In this document: one piece after another, positions 1-7,744 of the stretch
Layout of the letters: every line of letters starts with the position of its first letter
Numbering within the stretch: position 1 is the first letter of the stretch
From: Hyphomicrobiales bacterium
GTDB taxonomy: Bacteria > Pseudomonadota > Alphaproteobacteria > Rhizobiales > Rhizobiaceae
Reading direction: 5' to 3'
Assembly (NCBI GenBank): GCA_900470805.1
Contig: UCCA01000031.1
Span: 1 to 40,898, forward strand
DNA length: 40,898 bases
The notes under the pieces: generated by a model
Databases searched by the model: none
What the model was told of the DNA's origin: nothing
What the model saw: only the letters and a program-made list of their open reading frames with translations
Program-made: the position numbers and the translations under genes

Positions 1-228
1 AACTCGGCGCTATTTACGGAAGGATCGACGCTGATGCACGCGGCCTTCGACACTCTCCTGCGTGGAGCGATCGACGCCGGCACGGTCAAGGACGATATCG
101 AAACCGCGGATGTGCTTTATACGTTGTTCGGGATATATTCGATCCCGGACACCCCGGACTGGCGGCAGCGCGCCCGCAGGATCGTCCGCCTGATCATGGA
201 CGGGTTACGCCACCGCCCTGGCGCCTGA
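1..228 (+). CDS. TetR-family regulator, C-terminal part (gene cut by window edge)
   Basis: The reading frame is open from base 1 to a TGA at 226-228, so only the last 75 or so residues are visible. They look like the helical ligand-binding/dimerisation half of a TetR-type repressor (an ALFTEG...LMHAAFDTLL helix, then DVLYTLFGIYS and a terminal IVRLIMDGL helix). The DNA-binding N-terminal helix-turn-helix lies outside the window, so the family assignment rests on the C-terminal pattern alone. TetR proteins usually repress a neighbouring gene, but nothing downstream on this strand is an obvious target, so the target is probably upstream of the window. Confidence 0.6.
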   Translation, partial: NSALFTEGSTLMHAAFDTLLRGAIDAGTVKDDIETADVLYTLFGIYSIPDTPDWRQRARRIVRLIMDGLRHRPGA

Positions 229-1074
229 CGGCCCTGGCTCATCGTCAACGCATGAGATCGAGGACGCTCGCTTGGCTGGGATGCAAGACACCTATGGCAT
301 GAGCGACCGGGCCGTCATCCCGGTCGCGATCGTCATTTTGCCACCGGCAGATCGAGTCGGATAGCACCCGCAGCCGGCCACAAGATCGTGCCGACATTCG
401 AACGCGATTCGACGCGTCGCAATGCGGGCGATCGACAGCCGGACCAACAACATCTATCTCGTGACGGGCTTCCGACATTCAGACATCGCACATTGCCTTG
501 AAGGCGTCACGTAATGATCGCGCGCAATCGGGATCATGCGTCCGGAATGGCAAGCTCGCTGACGGCTGGCCTGCGGATCCCCGGCGCGATGATCCATGAC
601 GGCATCCTGATGTTACAACGGACAATCTGGATCGACTTATCGAAGCTACGAGGTAGCGGAAGGAGACTTGGTCATTCGCGCATGCCGGCGTTTCGGCAAT
701 CCCGTCATCCTCTACGGCCCGCTCAACGAGAAAGCTCTGACATTGCGGGCGGACCGTGGCGCAAAAGGACGGATCGAAGCCTGCGGACTTGATTGTCGAG
801 GTCGAAATTGGCGAAGCGGTGGTGCGTCACATTGACACCATCGACGATTTTGTAGACTTCGGAGCGTACCGGAGGGAAGACGCCGATCCTTGTAACAATG
901 ACGAATGGCTGTGAGCCGACGGAGGTGCATGGGCGTGCCGGTCGTTAACGATATCATCCGCCTCCATCGTCCCCTCGGAACGAATTCAGGAAATCCCGTG
1001 ACGCTTCGCTGATTGGGGTGCATTCCCCGCGAGGCAGACCATTGTGTGCGAGCAACGGGGCGTGATGGCGCTTT
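229..1074. other. Gene-poor stretch, probably decayed DNA
   Basis: About 850 bases with only short overlapping open frames on both strands (for example 514-792 plus and 712-1023 minus). None has a recognisable domain, convincing ribosome binding site or coherent composition. The frames are Arg/Ser/His-rich, as expected from reading GC-rich DNA out of frame. Decayed genes are the likeliest explanation, but no ancestor can be named. Confidence 0.4.
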
Positions 1075-1323
1075 TTAGTTTGTTAGCGAAAGCGTCCTGA
1101 TCACATCCTGCTCAATCTCAATGCATAAGGCCTCATAATCTTCAACGAGATCACTGTTGATCTCGTCGCGCCTGAACGTCTCTGTTGCGATAACTGCCAA
1201 ATGGTAGGCTTCGAAGAGCGCAAGCTGCGACGCAGTCTGCGCGGCCATGATGCGTCCTCTCATGGAGGGAAGTCGCATGGCGAGCCGTTTTCGGCCCGCT
1301 TCCTGTCGATGGAATTCGTTCAT
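1075..1323 (-). CDS. Small hypothetical helical protein, 82 aa
   Basis: Not recognised. The protein is predicted to be mostly alpha-helical: a basic N-terminus (about residues 1-25), then alternating hydrophobic and acidic stretches, ending with an acidic helix around DLVEDYEALCIEIEQDV. There is no signal peptide or membrane segment. The ATG at 1321-1323 is preceded by a GGAGG-like site about ten bases upstream; an internal Met at residue 27 is an alternative start. It is divergent from the DUF1236 gene at 1485. The biased, non-random composition supports a real gene, but function is unknown. Confidence 0.45.
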   Translation of the reverse strand: MNEFHRQEAGRKRLAMRLPSMRGRIMAAQTASQLALFEAYHLAVIATETFRRDEINSDLVEDYEALCIEIEQDVIRTLSLTN

Positions 1324-1419
1324 CCGAGCCCGCCTCCCCGCCTCACTTTATGCCAGTCTTACCAGCCTCAACGACACCCGGACTTAGGTCTTAGTTCACG
1401 TCGACTGAGGTCCGATGCC

Positions 1420-1444
1420 GGAACTACCAACAATTACAGCCGTT
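1420..1444 (+). promoter_or_regulatory. EcfG-type (general stress response) promoter box
   Basis: GGAAC at 1420-1424 and CGTT at 1441-1444 are separated by exactly 16 bases. This is the published consensus for EcfG sigma factors of alphaproteobacteria. It lies about 40 bases upstream of the DUF1236 start at 1485, which suits a short leader. Confidence 0.7.
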
Positions 1445-1484
1445 TGATTGGCAGCGACGAAGCGTCGCAACAAAGGAGAAAAAG

Positions 1485-1883
1485 ATGTCGTTCAAATTAA
1501 TTGTTACAGCATTCGCGGCCGCTACAATCATGTCCGGTGTTGCGATGGCCCAGTCAGGAACGGTCAACGGCGCGGCTGGCGGTGCGGTGACCGGTGCGAT
1601 CGTAGGCGGCCCGGTAGGCGCAGCGGTTGGCGGCGTGACTGGGGCGGTGGTCGGAACGATCATCGATCCCCCACCGGAAAAGGTGGTTACGTATGTGCGG
1701 GAAGCTCCCGCGCCTTCTGCACCGGTCGTGGTCCAGGAGAGGGTCGTGGTCGGCCACGCATTGCCCGAAACGGTGGTCGTCACGCCGATCCCCGAAAACC
1801 CGAAGTACGGATATGCCATCGTGAACAACGAGCGTGTCATCATTGAACCTTCATCGCGCAAGGTCATCCAAGTCATCAACTGA
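1485..1883 (+). CDS. DUF1236-type exported protein with glycine-zipper segment
   Basis: The 132-residue protein begins with a clear signal peptide (hydrophobic core to about residue 20, AMA-Q cleavage site near 22-23). Residues 26-60 are a Gly/Ala-rich stretch with repeated GG-V-GA units, like glycine-zipper segments that insert in or span membranes. A Pro/Val-rich linker follows. The C-terminal part (ENPKYGYAIVNNERVIIEP...) resembles the DUF1236 module found in many rhizobial periplasmic proteins, whose function is unknown. The start is fixed by a strong AAAGGAGA site just upstream. A perfect EcfG box at 1420-1444 suggests induction in the general stress response. Envelope protection is an inference only. 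Confidence 0.8.
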   Translation: MSFKLIVTAFAAATIMSGVAMAQSGTVNGAAGGAVTGAIVGGPVGAAVGGVTGAVVGTIIDPPPEKVVTYVREAPAPSAPVVVQERVVVGHALPETVVVTPIPENPKYGYAIVNNERVIIEPSSRKVIQVIN

Positions 1884-1982
1884 TCTCGTGAGCGGCGCGG
1901 TGAAAACCGCGTCGCTTTCGTCAGCTAGTCGAACTTGGTTGAACAGCAGGCAATTGTACGACCTGCAAACTGGAGATAGCCC

Positions 1983-2147
1983 ATGATCGATATTGAGCAA
2001 AAGTCGGGTGGCACTGCATTGCCGCTCTTTGTCCTTTTATTGATGATGGCCGCAATGGCTGTTGGCTTGCTTTTTGTCGGCGCTGGACACGGTCGGACGG
2101 AGACACGCGTCTGGATGCCCCCAGCAACAGAGCGAGAGGCGAAATGA
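1983..2147 (+). CDS. Small single-pass membrane protein, 54 aa
   Basis: A short gene with an ATG at 1983 preceded by GGAGA. The peptide starts with an acidic N-terminus, carries one hydrophobic segment at about residues 13-34 (leucine, methionine and alanine rich) and ends in a charged tail. Its TGA stop (2145-2147) overlaps the ATG (2144-2146) of the BA14K protein in an ATGA arrangement, a usual sign of translational coupling. No family is recognised. It may be a membrane partner of, or merely a leader for, the downstream exported protein. Confidence 0.55.
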   Translation: MIDIEQKSGGTALPLFVLLLMMAAMAVGLLFVGAGHGRTETRVWMPPATEREAK

Positions 2148-2740
2148 GCAGCCTCGCCAGCCTTGCATTCGCAATTGTAACATCGATAGGCGCCTGCGTG
2201 GCGATAGCATCGGTGACTTCGATGGTTGTTGCGCAGCCCGAAGGTGAGAAAAGGCTAAAAATGGACAGCGACACTCTTTGGACGAGCGTGCCGGTCCGCG
2301 TCGATGGCAAGCACCAAAGCTTGGAAAGGCTCGCGCCGATCTTCTCAACGTATGTAACCGAAAGGCGGCTACAGTCTAGGGATTTCAGAGAACTCGCTGC
2401 ATCTCCAACTGTGCAAAACTTATCGGGACTCTTCGCTGTCGAACTGTCGCCGGAGCGAACAGCAGAACACGCGCGTTGGTGCACATCCCACTATCGCTCC
2501 TATGAGCCCTCAAGCGACACATATCGTTCTTTCAGCGGAGAACGCCGGACCTGTATGTCGCCATTTACTGGCCTGCCAAAGGCTGACGCGGCCGATCGGC
2601 AGACTCTATCCAGTGCCACCTCATGGTGCGCAAGCCACTACAAGTCTTACCGTTCAGAAGACAATACCTTCCAGCCGTATGACGGCCCCCGCCAAATTTG
2701 CTCCGTGCAGAACTCGAAGGATATGGCGTCGATCGATTGA
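2144..2740 (+). CDS. BA14K-family exported protein with two BA14K motifs
   Basis: The 198-residue protein has an N-terminal hydrophobic signal or anchor segment (residues 4-30). Its C-terminal half contains two copies of the BA14K signature: one beginning HARWCTSHYRSY (near residue 109) and one beginning SWCASHYKSY (near 160). Each is followed by an aromatic/Pro segment and a closing Cys, so each unit has a Cys pair likely to form a disulfide. BA14K was described in Brucella as an immunoreactive, lectin-like envelope protein and is widespread in rhizobia, usually as a single motif. The start overlaps the stop of the 54-residue membrane peptide. A cell-surface or envelope role is inferred from the family. 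Confidence 0.8.
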   Translation: MSSLASLAFAIVTSIGACVAIASVTSMVVAQPEGEKRLKMDSDTLWTSVPVRVDGKHQSLERLAPIFSTYVTERRLQSRDFRELAASPTVQNLSGLFAVELSPERTAEHARWCTSHYRSYEPSSDTYRSFSGERRTCMSPFTGLPKADAADRQTLSSATSWCASHYKSYRSEDNTFQPYDGPRQICSVQNSKDMASID

Positions 2741-2855
2741 AGCTGTCTTTTGGGAAAAAGTCGGTCGGGATTTAATGCGTGTGCGTAAGACCAAAGCCCG
2801 TGTCGCAGGGGTGGCCGTTGTGATTAGCTCGCAGCCTTTAACGCGTGGAGATCAT

Positions 2856-3161
2856 ATGTCCGTGAAAACCGAGATCCACCGAGCCCTCTACCAAGTGTCT
2901 TTCCTCGACAGGATTGATAGGCCGGCACTGATTTTACGAATTGTAGGCGAGCTTCAGACGCGAAGGGACGAAACCCTGAGCGGCCTGCGGCCTGAGAAGT
3001 GCTTTTGGATAGACACGCTGATCGCGGCGGCGTCCTCAGCGCTAGTAGAGATCGCCGCAATGGAAGAGATCGAATATCTACGCCTGCTAGCCGAATTCGA
3101 GCGGCTGCTGGAAACACTCGATGTCCTGGAGACAAATCTTGATCGTCCAACGATCCACTAG
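2856..3161 (+). CDS. Hypothetical helical protein, 101 aa
   Basis: Not recognised. The ATG at 2856 follows a GGAG site (GTGGAGATCAT). The same frame is open far upstream, but that part overlaps the BA14K gene in another frame and is not coding. The sequence is predicted all-helical, with a leucine/glutamate-rich C-terminal half (about residues 50-95) that could form a helical hairpin or coiled coil. It lies eight bases ahead of the response regulator at 3170 and heads a run of five closely spaced genes ending in an SDR-fold protein, so a partner role in that signalling unit is plausible but unproven. Confidence 0.55.
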   Translation: MSVKTEIHRALYQVSFLDRIDRPALILRIVGELQTRRDETLSGLRPEKCFWIDTLIAAASSALVEIAAMEEIEYLRLLAEFERLLETLDVLETNLDRPTIH

Positions 3162-3169
3162 GAGGATCC

Positions 3170-3544
3170 ATGCGGGTTTTAATTGTCGAAGACGAGCCAG
3201 CAATCGCTCAAGACATCGAAGATATAGCTCTCTCGGAGGGTTTTGCGATTGCCGGCATAGCAACAAACGCGCGCGAAGCAATGGAGCTGGCACCTGAAGC
3301 AGACGTCGCGATTCTCGATGTAAGGCTGACGGATGGCCTCACCGGACCAGGGATAGCCAAGGAGCTGGTTTATCGCTTTAGGATCGGCGTCGTTTACTTA
3401 ACCGGGAACCCGGACCTGCTGGGAGATCAGGACGTCGTGAACGTCGTAGCCAAGCCGCTAGATAAGCAGAAAGTCATCCAGGGACTCAGAATGGCTGCCG
3501 CCTGGCGACGTGAACAGACATGTAGAGGCGCTAGCCCCACTTGA
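3170..3544 (+). CDS. Single-domain response regulator (CheY-like receiver)
   Basis: The 124-residue protein is one receiver domain with no output domain. The acidic pocket is VEDE (E7-D8), the phospho-acceptor is D50 in AILDVRL, the switch Thr is T78 (YLTGN) and the conserved Lys is K95 (VAKPL). An AGGAGGATCC ribosome site precedes the ATG. The Asp-Val-Arg-Leu-x-Asp-Gly pattern is like receivers common in rhizobia that lack a DNA-binding part and act through protein contacts or as phosphate sinks. No kinase is adjacent; its neighbours are small helical or membrane proteins, which are candidate partners. Confidence 0.85.
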   Translation: MRVLIVEDEPAIAQDIEDIALSEGFAIAGIATNAREAMELAPEADVAILDVRLTDGLTGPGIAKELVYRFRIGVVYLTGNPDLLGDQDVVNVVAKPLDKQKVIQGLRMAAAWRREQTCRGASPT

Positions 3545-3587
3545 TAAGATGAATGCGAAGTACCGACCACAAGGAAAGGAGTGCCCT

Positions 3588-3932
3588 ATGACCAACATTC
3601 GAGTGAAGGGCTTCATCAGCAAGCTCGAACTCGGCGAAGAGTTGGCTGAACTGGAGGAGGTCCATAACCTGCATATCTCGCCTGAGCCTGTATCTGAGCA
3701 CCCCGACGATGACGCCAGTTTGCGAGAGGTGGGCTGGCTACGGAAGGAGGTTGCAGACATGCGAGAGGGTTTGTCCACCGCGGCCCACCTGAAGGCGCGA
3801 GAGCTACGCCGACGTGGTGGTTGGTCGGTCATTCAATTCGCCGCGGCAATAGGTACCTCACTGTTATTCGGCGTCGCAGTTAGAAAGGCTCGTCTCAAGG
3901 ATAGCCCTTTCCGACGGAAGTGGACGACATGA
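3588..3932 (+). CDS. Hypothetical C-terminally anchored membrane protein, 114 aa
   Basis: Not recognised. The ATG at 3588 is chosen because AAGGAAAGGAG sits just upstream; the longer open frame from 3510 would overlap the response regulator. Residues 1-70 are acidic and helical (many Glu/Leu, possible coiled coil). Residues 71-77 are basic, residues about 78-99 form one membrane segment, and the tail is basic. This gives a tail-anchored topology with a large cytoplasmic acidic domain. Its TGA overlaps the next ATG (ATGA at 3929-3932), so it is translationally coupled to the 72-residue protein. Confidence 0.6.
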   Translation: MTNIRVKGFISKLELGEELAELEEVHNLHISPEPVSEHPDDDASLREVGWLRKEVADMREGLSTAAHLKARELRRRGGWSVIQFAAAIGTSLLFGVAVRKARLKDSPFRRKWTT

Positions 3933-4147
3933 AGCACAAGGCAGAAGACCCGGAAGGCAGGGCCTTCGACCTGCAATGGATCCTTGAAGAAATAGATGTA
4001 TTGGCCGAAGACCTTACTAGGTTGGAGCCCTCGATGGACAGGACCGCGCTGGAACTTCGGTTGGCACAGATGCGTCAGATTGTTGAGCTGGCGTGCACGC
4101 GCCAAGGTCAAACAGCAAACAGCCTAGCTGCGACGCATGGAGTTTAG
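3929..4147 (+). CDS. Small hypothetical helical protein, 72 aa
   Basis: Not recognised. The ATG at 3929 overlaps the previous stop by four bases; a GTG at 3920 in the same frame is an alternative start. The protein is predicted to form two amphipathic helices (about residues 15-33 and 38-60) and is acidic overall, without Cys motifs or membrane segments. The stop (TAG 4145-4147) abuts the ATG of the SDR gene at 4148 with no spacer, so the two are almost certainly co-translated. Confidence 0.5.
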   Translation: MKHKAEDPEGRAFDLQWILEEIDVLAEDLTRLEPSMDRTALELRLAQMRQIVELACTRQGQTANSLAATHGV

Positions 4148-4864
4148 ATGCTCGACAAGAAGACAGTTCTCGTGATTGGTGGCAGCTCGGGCATTGGCCT
4201 CGGAGTGGCGACCCTTGTAGCGCAAGCAGGTGGCCGAATCGTGTTGATCGGGCGCGACGAAGAAAAGCTCGCCGCTGTCACACAGAACTTCGCGACGCAT
4301 CGGCGAGATGTTCGTTCCTTTTCCCTCGATGCCACCGACGTCGACGCGCTGCAAGCCGTATTGGATCAATTGGGAGAAGTCGACCATGTCGCATGCATGC
4401 TTGGTGGCGGACTGGAAGGCCAATTCGATACCTCGCATTGTGAGGCAGCCAGTCTTGAACGCAGGAGCGTTGTGGCGCTTCGTATCGCCAACGCGGTCTT
4501 ACCCCACTTGAACCCTGGGGGCAGTCTGACCCTGACCTCAGGCCCGTGCGCAAAAGCGCCGGCATCTTCAGGCGTCGCAATTGGAAATAGGGCCATTGAG
4601 CTTGAAGTGCAGACACTCGCGGTAGCATCGGCACCACGGATCAGGGTTAACGCCGTCGCACCAAGCTGGATGGACACGCCGAGGTGGGACGATATCCCCG
4701 AAGACCAGCGCGAAGCACAGAGAGCGATGATCGCACATAGGACCCCTCTCGGCCGGACCGCAGCGTTAGCTGAAGTGGCTTCGGCTTACCTCTTCGCGAT
4801 GGAGAACAGATTTTTGACCGGGCAGACACTCGTCATTGATGGGGGTCTGGGGTTGGTCACCTGA
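4148..4864 (+). CDS. SDR-fold protein lacking the catalytic Tyr and Lys
   Basis: The 238-residue protein has the short-chain dehydrogenase/reductase length and fold. The nucleotide-binding GGSSGIG is at residues 11-17, a strand-end Asp at D61, and the typical C-terminal FLTGQTLVIDGG. Ser131 sits where the catalytic Ser is expected. Thirteen residues on, where Tyr should be, there is Ala144, and four residues later Arg148 replaces Lys, so the YxxxK pair is absent. NCBI's conserved-domain description of the Lin1944-like SDR subgroup also notes missing active-site residues, and this protein may belong there. It may bind NAD(P) as a sensor or scaffold, or use other residues. It is the last gene of a tight run starting at 2856. 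Confidence 0.8.
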   Translation: MLDKKTVLVIGGSSGIGLGVATLVAQAGGRIVLIGRDEEKLAAVTQNFATHRRDVRSFSLDATDVDALQAVLDQLGEVDHVACMLGGGLEGQFDTSHCEAASLERRSVVALRIANAVLPHLNPGGSLTLTSGPCAKAPASSGVAIGNRAIELEVQTLAVASAPRIRVNAVAPSWMDTPRWDDIPEDQREAQRAMIAHRTPLGRTAALAEVASAYLFAMENRFLTGQTLVIDGGLGLVT

Positions 4865-5017
4865 TGGGAGCAGAAGCCGGCGTTGCCTGATCTTTGACAA
4901 GGGTCCTCTAACCCTGCGTCGACGTGGGATCGCGTTCCCTGCCAAAACACGCGCGAGAGATCCTTTCAGGCTGGTCGTGCGTAGTGAATGCCGATGAAAC
5001 ATTGGGTAGGAACGGCG

Positions 5018-5536
5018 ATGACGATTTCGAAACGTGACCTGCTGAGGTTGGGCTGGGGAGCAGCCAGCGCCTCCGTTGCCATTATAGCGCCCATGACCTT
5101 CGACCTTGGCCGATCCCTGCCACTGCTCGTTTTAAATTCGGCGGAAGCAAAGAGCGGCAACAACGGGAACGGCGCCAATGGCAATGGCAACGGAAGCAGC
5201 GGCAGCAGCGCCGGCGCGAACGGGAACGGGACCGGGAACGGGAACGGGAACGGGAACGGGAACGGGAACGGGAACGGGAACGGGAACGGGAGATCGCCGA
5301 ATGGGGGTAGTTCTGTCAACGGTGCGGGATCACCTTCATCGTCGGACGAGGGCGGCTTAGGCGGAGCAACCGGAGCGAAAGGTGCCGGCGCCAAGGTCGG
5401 TGTCCGCCACGACAATGGGATTACCGAGACGATAAGCCGTGGTCGCTTTGTTATGAAGGATTCGAGGGGTAGGACGATAATCGATCGAGAGGCCACCGCT
5501 GCTGATTACCGCCGTTTAAACAGGCTGGCGCACTAG
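5018..5536 (+). CDS. Exported (Gly-Asn)n repeat protein
   Basis: The 172-residue protein starts at ATG 5018, preceded by AGGA; an in-frame ATG at 4988 has a poorer ribosome site. Residues 3-26 resemble an export signal with a KRDLL motif before a hydrophobic segment, loosely Tat-like but with KR instead of RR. Residues 46-91 are almost pure Gly/Asn, encoded by GGGAAC hexamers, followed by a Gly/Ser linker and a C-terminal domain of about 60 residues ending in a Tyr/Arg-rich helix. The gene is convergent with the LuxR-type regulator, and their stop codons overlap in a CTAG. The FecR-like protein at 10513 has a similar Gly-Asn tail, suggesting a shared surface or matrix function. Confidence 0.65.
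   Translation: MTISKRDLLRLGWGAASASVAIIAPMTFDLGRSLPLLVLNSAEAKSGNNGNGANGNGNGSSGSSAGANGNGTGNGNGNGNGNGNGNGNGNGRSPNGGSSVNGAGSPSSSDEGGLGGATGAKGAGAKVGVRHDNGITETISRGRFVMKDSRGRTIIDREATAADYRRLNRLAH
5233..5290 (+). repeat. GGGAAC hexanucleotide tandem repeat inside a coding region
   Basis: Nine consecutive GGGAAC units (the last merging into GGGAG) encode (Gly-Asn)9 within the exported protein at 5018. The unit is a multiple of three, so slippage would change length without shifting the frame. Confidence 0.9.
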
Positions 5537-6153
5537 CGCACCTCATGCCAACGTAGCGCGGCCTCGGTTCGGTTAGTGACGCCGAGTTTGGTCAGAATCT
5601 GCGTCATGTGATGTTTGACAGTCTTTTCTTGCAGCTCCAAACGAAGGCCGATGTGCTTGTTGGATAGGCCTTGGCCAACGAGCTCCATCACCTCTCGTTC
5701 TCGCGGGGTGAGACTGCTTTTTGAGCCTTGACCCTGCAGGGAAATATCCATTACTTTTGCTGACATTGCTGGCGAAACGTATCGCGATCCTTTCATGATG
5801 GTTCTGATCGCCTCCGCCAGGCCACGGGATCCAACGCCTTTCAGAACGTATCCCATCGCGCCGCGTTGGAGTGCGCCTAAAAGGGTGTCCACCTCCTCAG
5901 ACGCCGTGAGCATCAGCACTTTCGTCGAGGGGCTGCGAGCAAGAACCTCTTCGACCGCTCGCAAACCGCCGCCTGGCATGGAAACATCCAACAACATGAT
6001 GTCAGGATGTTTGTCAGAGGCGATCACCGCCGCATCATCGCTGCTGGATCCCTCACCGACAACCAAAAAATCTTGGACCTCGGACAGGCTCCGTGTAACT
6101 CCCTCCCGAAAAAGTGGGTGATCATCCACGACACCGACAGTGATCGCACCCAT
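5533..6153 (-). CDS. LuxR/NarL-family response regulator
   Basis: The 206-residue protein has an N-terminal receiver (acidic pair D10-D11, phospho-acceptor D56 in MLLDVSMPG, Thr83, Lys105) and a C-terminal LuxR-type helix-turn-helix. The latter runs from LTPREREVMELV (about 148) through the recognition helix EKTVKHHMTQIL to LGVTNRTEA. The length is typical of NarL/DegU-type DNA-binding regulators. Its start lies two bases after the stop of the histidine kinase, so the two form a cognate pair in one transcript. Target genes are unknown; the convergent Gly-Asn protein and the upstream FecR/CHASE2 genes are natural candidates. Confidence 0.9.
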   Translation of the reverse strand: MGAITVGVVDDHPLFREGVTRSLSEVQDFLVVGEGSSSDDAAVIASDKHPDIMLLDVSMPGGGLRAVEEVLARSPSTKVLMLTASEEVDTLLGALQRGAMGYVLKGVGSRGLAEAIRTIMKGSRYVSPAMSAKVMDISLQGQGSKSSLTPREREVMELVGQGLSNKHIGLRLELQEKTVKHHMTQILTKLGVTNRTEAALRWHEVR

Positions 6154-6155
6154 CG

Positions 6156-7550
6156 CTATTCTCCCACGTCCATCGGCCCGAACATCATCGTCAAAGTCGT
6201 TCCCTCGTCCCCCGATTTCACCTCGAATGTTCCGCCAAGACTATCGACCCGTTCTCGTAGTCCCGCAAGACCAAGGCTTGCAGGCCTTACTGTCTCAGGG
6301 TCGAAGCCTTCTCCGCGATCGCTGACTTCGATTTTAACATATCCGTCGTGAGAAGTGGCCTTGACCGATTGCTGATTGCCGCCGCCATGCCGATACGCAT
6401 TGTTCAGCGCCTCCTGTATGAACCGGTAGATGCAAATCTTGACCGCCGGCACGAGATCAGGTCGATCGTCATCGATTAGCACGACAACCAACGTGCGCGT
6501 CTTTTGCTGATGGGCCTCGACAACAAGCGTGACGATCTCCGAGAACGATGCCTTGTCGATTTCCGGCAGCACCAGACCCTTACAGATGCTTCTAATCTCA
6601 CGCATGGCCTCGGCAAGACTAGATTGGATCCAGGTCAATTCCTTTTCGCGGTCTTCCGGGAGCGTCTCGGCGCTGATTAGCAACTCGCTGTCCAGCCGAA
6701 GTGAGGCGTACCCAATGTGTTGAACTGGCCCATCGTGAAGGTCGGCTCCGATGCTACGCAAGTATTTCTCGTTGAGAGATGCAGCGCGCTGCGACGCGCG
6801 CTGAAGCCGCCGTTGCAGCGTTTCATTCTTTGTCAGCAAGGTCGAAAGATCCTCAACTCTTGCAGCCAGATCCCGGCGTTGACGCTCAATGGTTCGACTT
6901 CCCCGAAACACCAGCGCCGAGAGCGAAAAAAAGAAGATGCCAGTGAGGGCGATCACCACAAGCCAGCTCGAGAGCCGTGCGGTGTTCAAGGTTTCACCGA
7001 GGCCGTCGGCGGTCTCGTAAAATTCGAGAACGGCGACCGCTTCGCCCGACCAAGGTTGAAGCACCGGATTGTAGATCTCCATCAGAGGCTTACCGAGGGC
7101 ACGCTCGAGCTTGCTTTCTGGATCGTCCGCAATCTCATAGCGCGCTATCAAAGAACCTTCAAACGCTTGACGAAGCTTGTTGCTCGCGGGAAATGTCTTA
7201 CCGATAAGGTCCTTGTCGTTGGCGTAAAGAATGGTCCCATCGCGACGCCACAGCTTGAACGAGACGAGCCGGCGGCCGAGGGCGCCCTGCCCAAGCGTCT
7301 CATCAAGCGCAAGGGCACTTGCCTCGTCGAGCAACGCTTGCTTTCGCATGTCTGGAAGCAGCGGCGCGATCACGCTATCGACATAGAGCGCGGTTGCAGC
7401 CCCGGAATTATGGATGACGGCGCTTTCGATGAGTCTTGTCGCTAAGAACCCTGCTACGAACATCGCAGCCAAACAGACCAGTCCGCCAGCGATCGAGAAT
7501 TGCGCGGCAAGCGAGCGCGGTGTCCAACGGGAATGCCAATTCATGTTCAT
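6156..7550 (-). CDS. Membrane sensor histidine kinase, HisKA_3 (NarX/DegS) type
   Basis: The 464-residue protein has two membrane segments (about residues 15-38 and 195-216) enclosing a periplasmic sensor domain of about 155 residues. A coiled-coil linker (220-262) leads to a HisKA_3 dimerisation domain with phospho-acceptor His272 in DLHDGPVQH. The ATPase domain shows the N box (EALNNAYRHG, 380-389), the G1 box DRGEGF (411-416) and the G2 box GLAGLRER (427-434). This type pairs with LuxR-type regulators, and the regulator follows two bases downstream. The sensor domain matches no signal I can name. A 194-base gap separates it from the CHASE2 gene upstream. Confidence 0.9.
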   Translation of the reverse strand: MNMNWHSRWTPRSLAAQFSIAGGLVCLAAMFVAGFLATRLIESAVIHNSGAATALYVDSVIAPLLPDMRKQALLDEASALALDETLGQGALGRRLVSFKLWRRDGTILYANDKDLIGKTFPASNKLRQAFEGSLIARYEIADDPESKLERALGKPLMEIYNPVLQPWSGEAVAVLEFYETADGLGETLNTARLSSWLVVIALTGIFFFSLSALVFRGSRTIERQRRDLAARVEDLSTLLTKNETLQRRLQRASQRAASLNEKYLRSIGADLHDGPVQHIGYASLRLDSELLISAETLPEDREKELTWIQSSLAEAMREIRSICKGLVLPEIDKASFSEIVTLVVEAHQQKTRTLVVVLIDDDRPDLVPAVKICIYRFIQEALNNAYRHGGGNQQSVKATSHDGYVKIEVSDRGEGFDPETVRPASLGLAGLRERVDSLGGTFEVKSGDEGTTLTMMFGPMDVGE

Positions 7551-7744
7551 CCATATGTGAGACGATGCCCAGTAACTATGGCTGTTTTAGAAATCTTCCA
7601 GACAGCAGGCCGAGGAATCAATGGCAGCTTCTGCGCGGGCAACTTTTGATAGCATTTCGTTCCGCGATCCGATCTTATGCAGGCTTAGACGAGGTCGGGA
7701 TGCCGAATTGTGGGCTATCTGGTCGAATCCTTGCCGCATGACTG
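7551..7744 (-). other. Gap between CHASE2 protein and histidine kinase
   Basis: A 194-base spacer between the end of the GGDEF-EAL gene and the kinase start. It could hold a separate promoter for the kinase-regulator pair, but no clear -35/-10, EcfG box or terminator hairpin was found. Confidence 0.4.

Noticed and set aside
1424..1879. Thr/Pro/Ala-rich minus-strand frame over the DUF1236 gene
   Set aside because: Antisense of the DUF1236 protein, which has the signal peptide, ribosome site and EcfG box.
2502..2855. Upstream extension of the 101-residue gene
   Set aside because: Overlaps the BA14K gene in another frame and has no protein-like composition; the ATG at 2856 has the ribosome site.
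4966..5496. Minus-strand frame full of Pro-Phe repeats
   Set aside because: Mirror image of the GGGAAC repeat of the exported protein at 5018; the sense frame has the better start and signal peptide.
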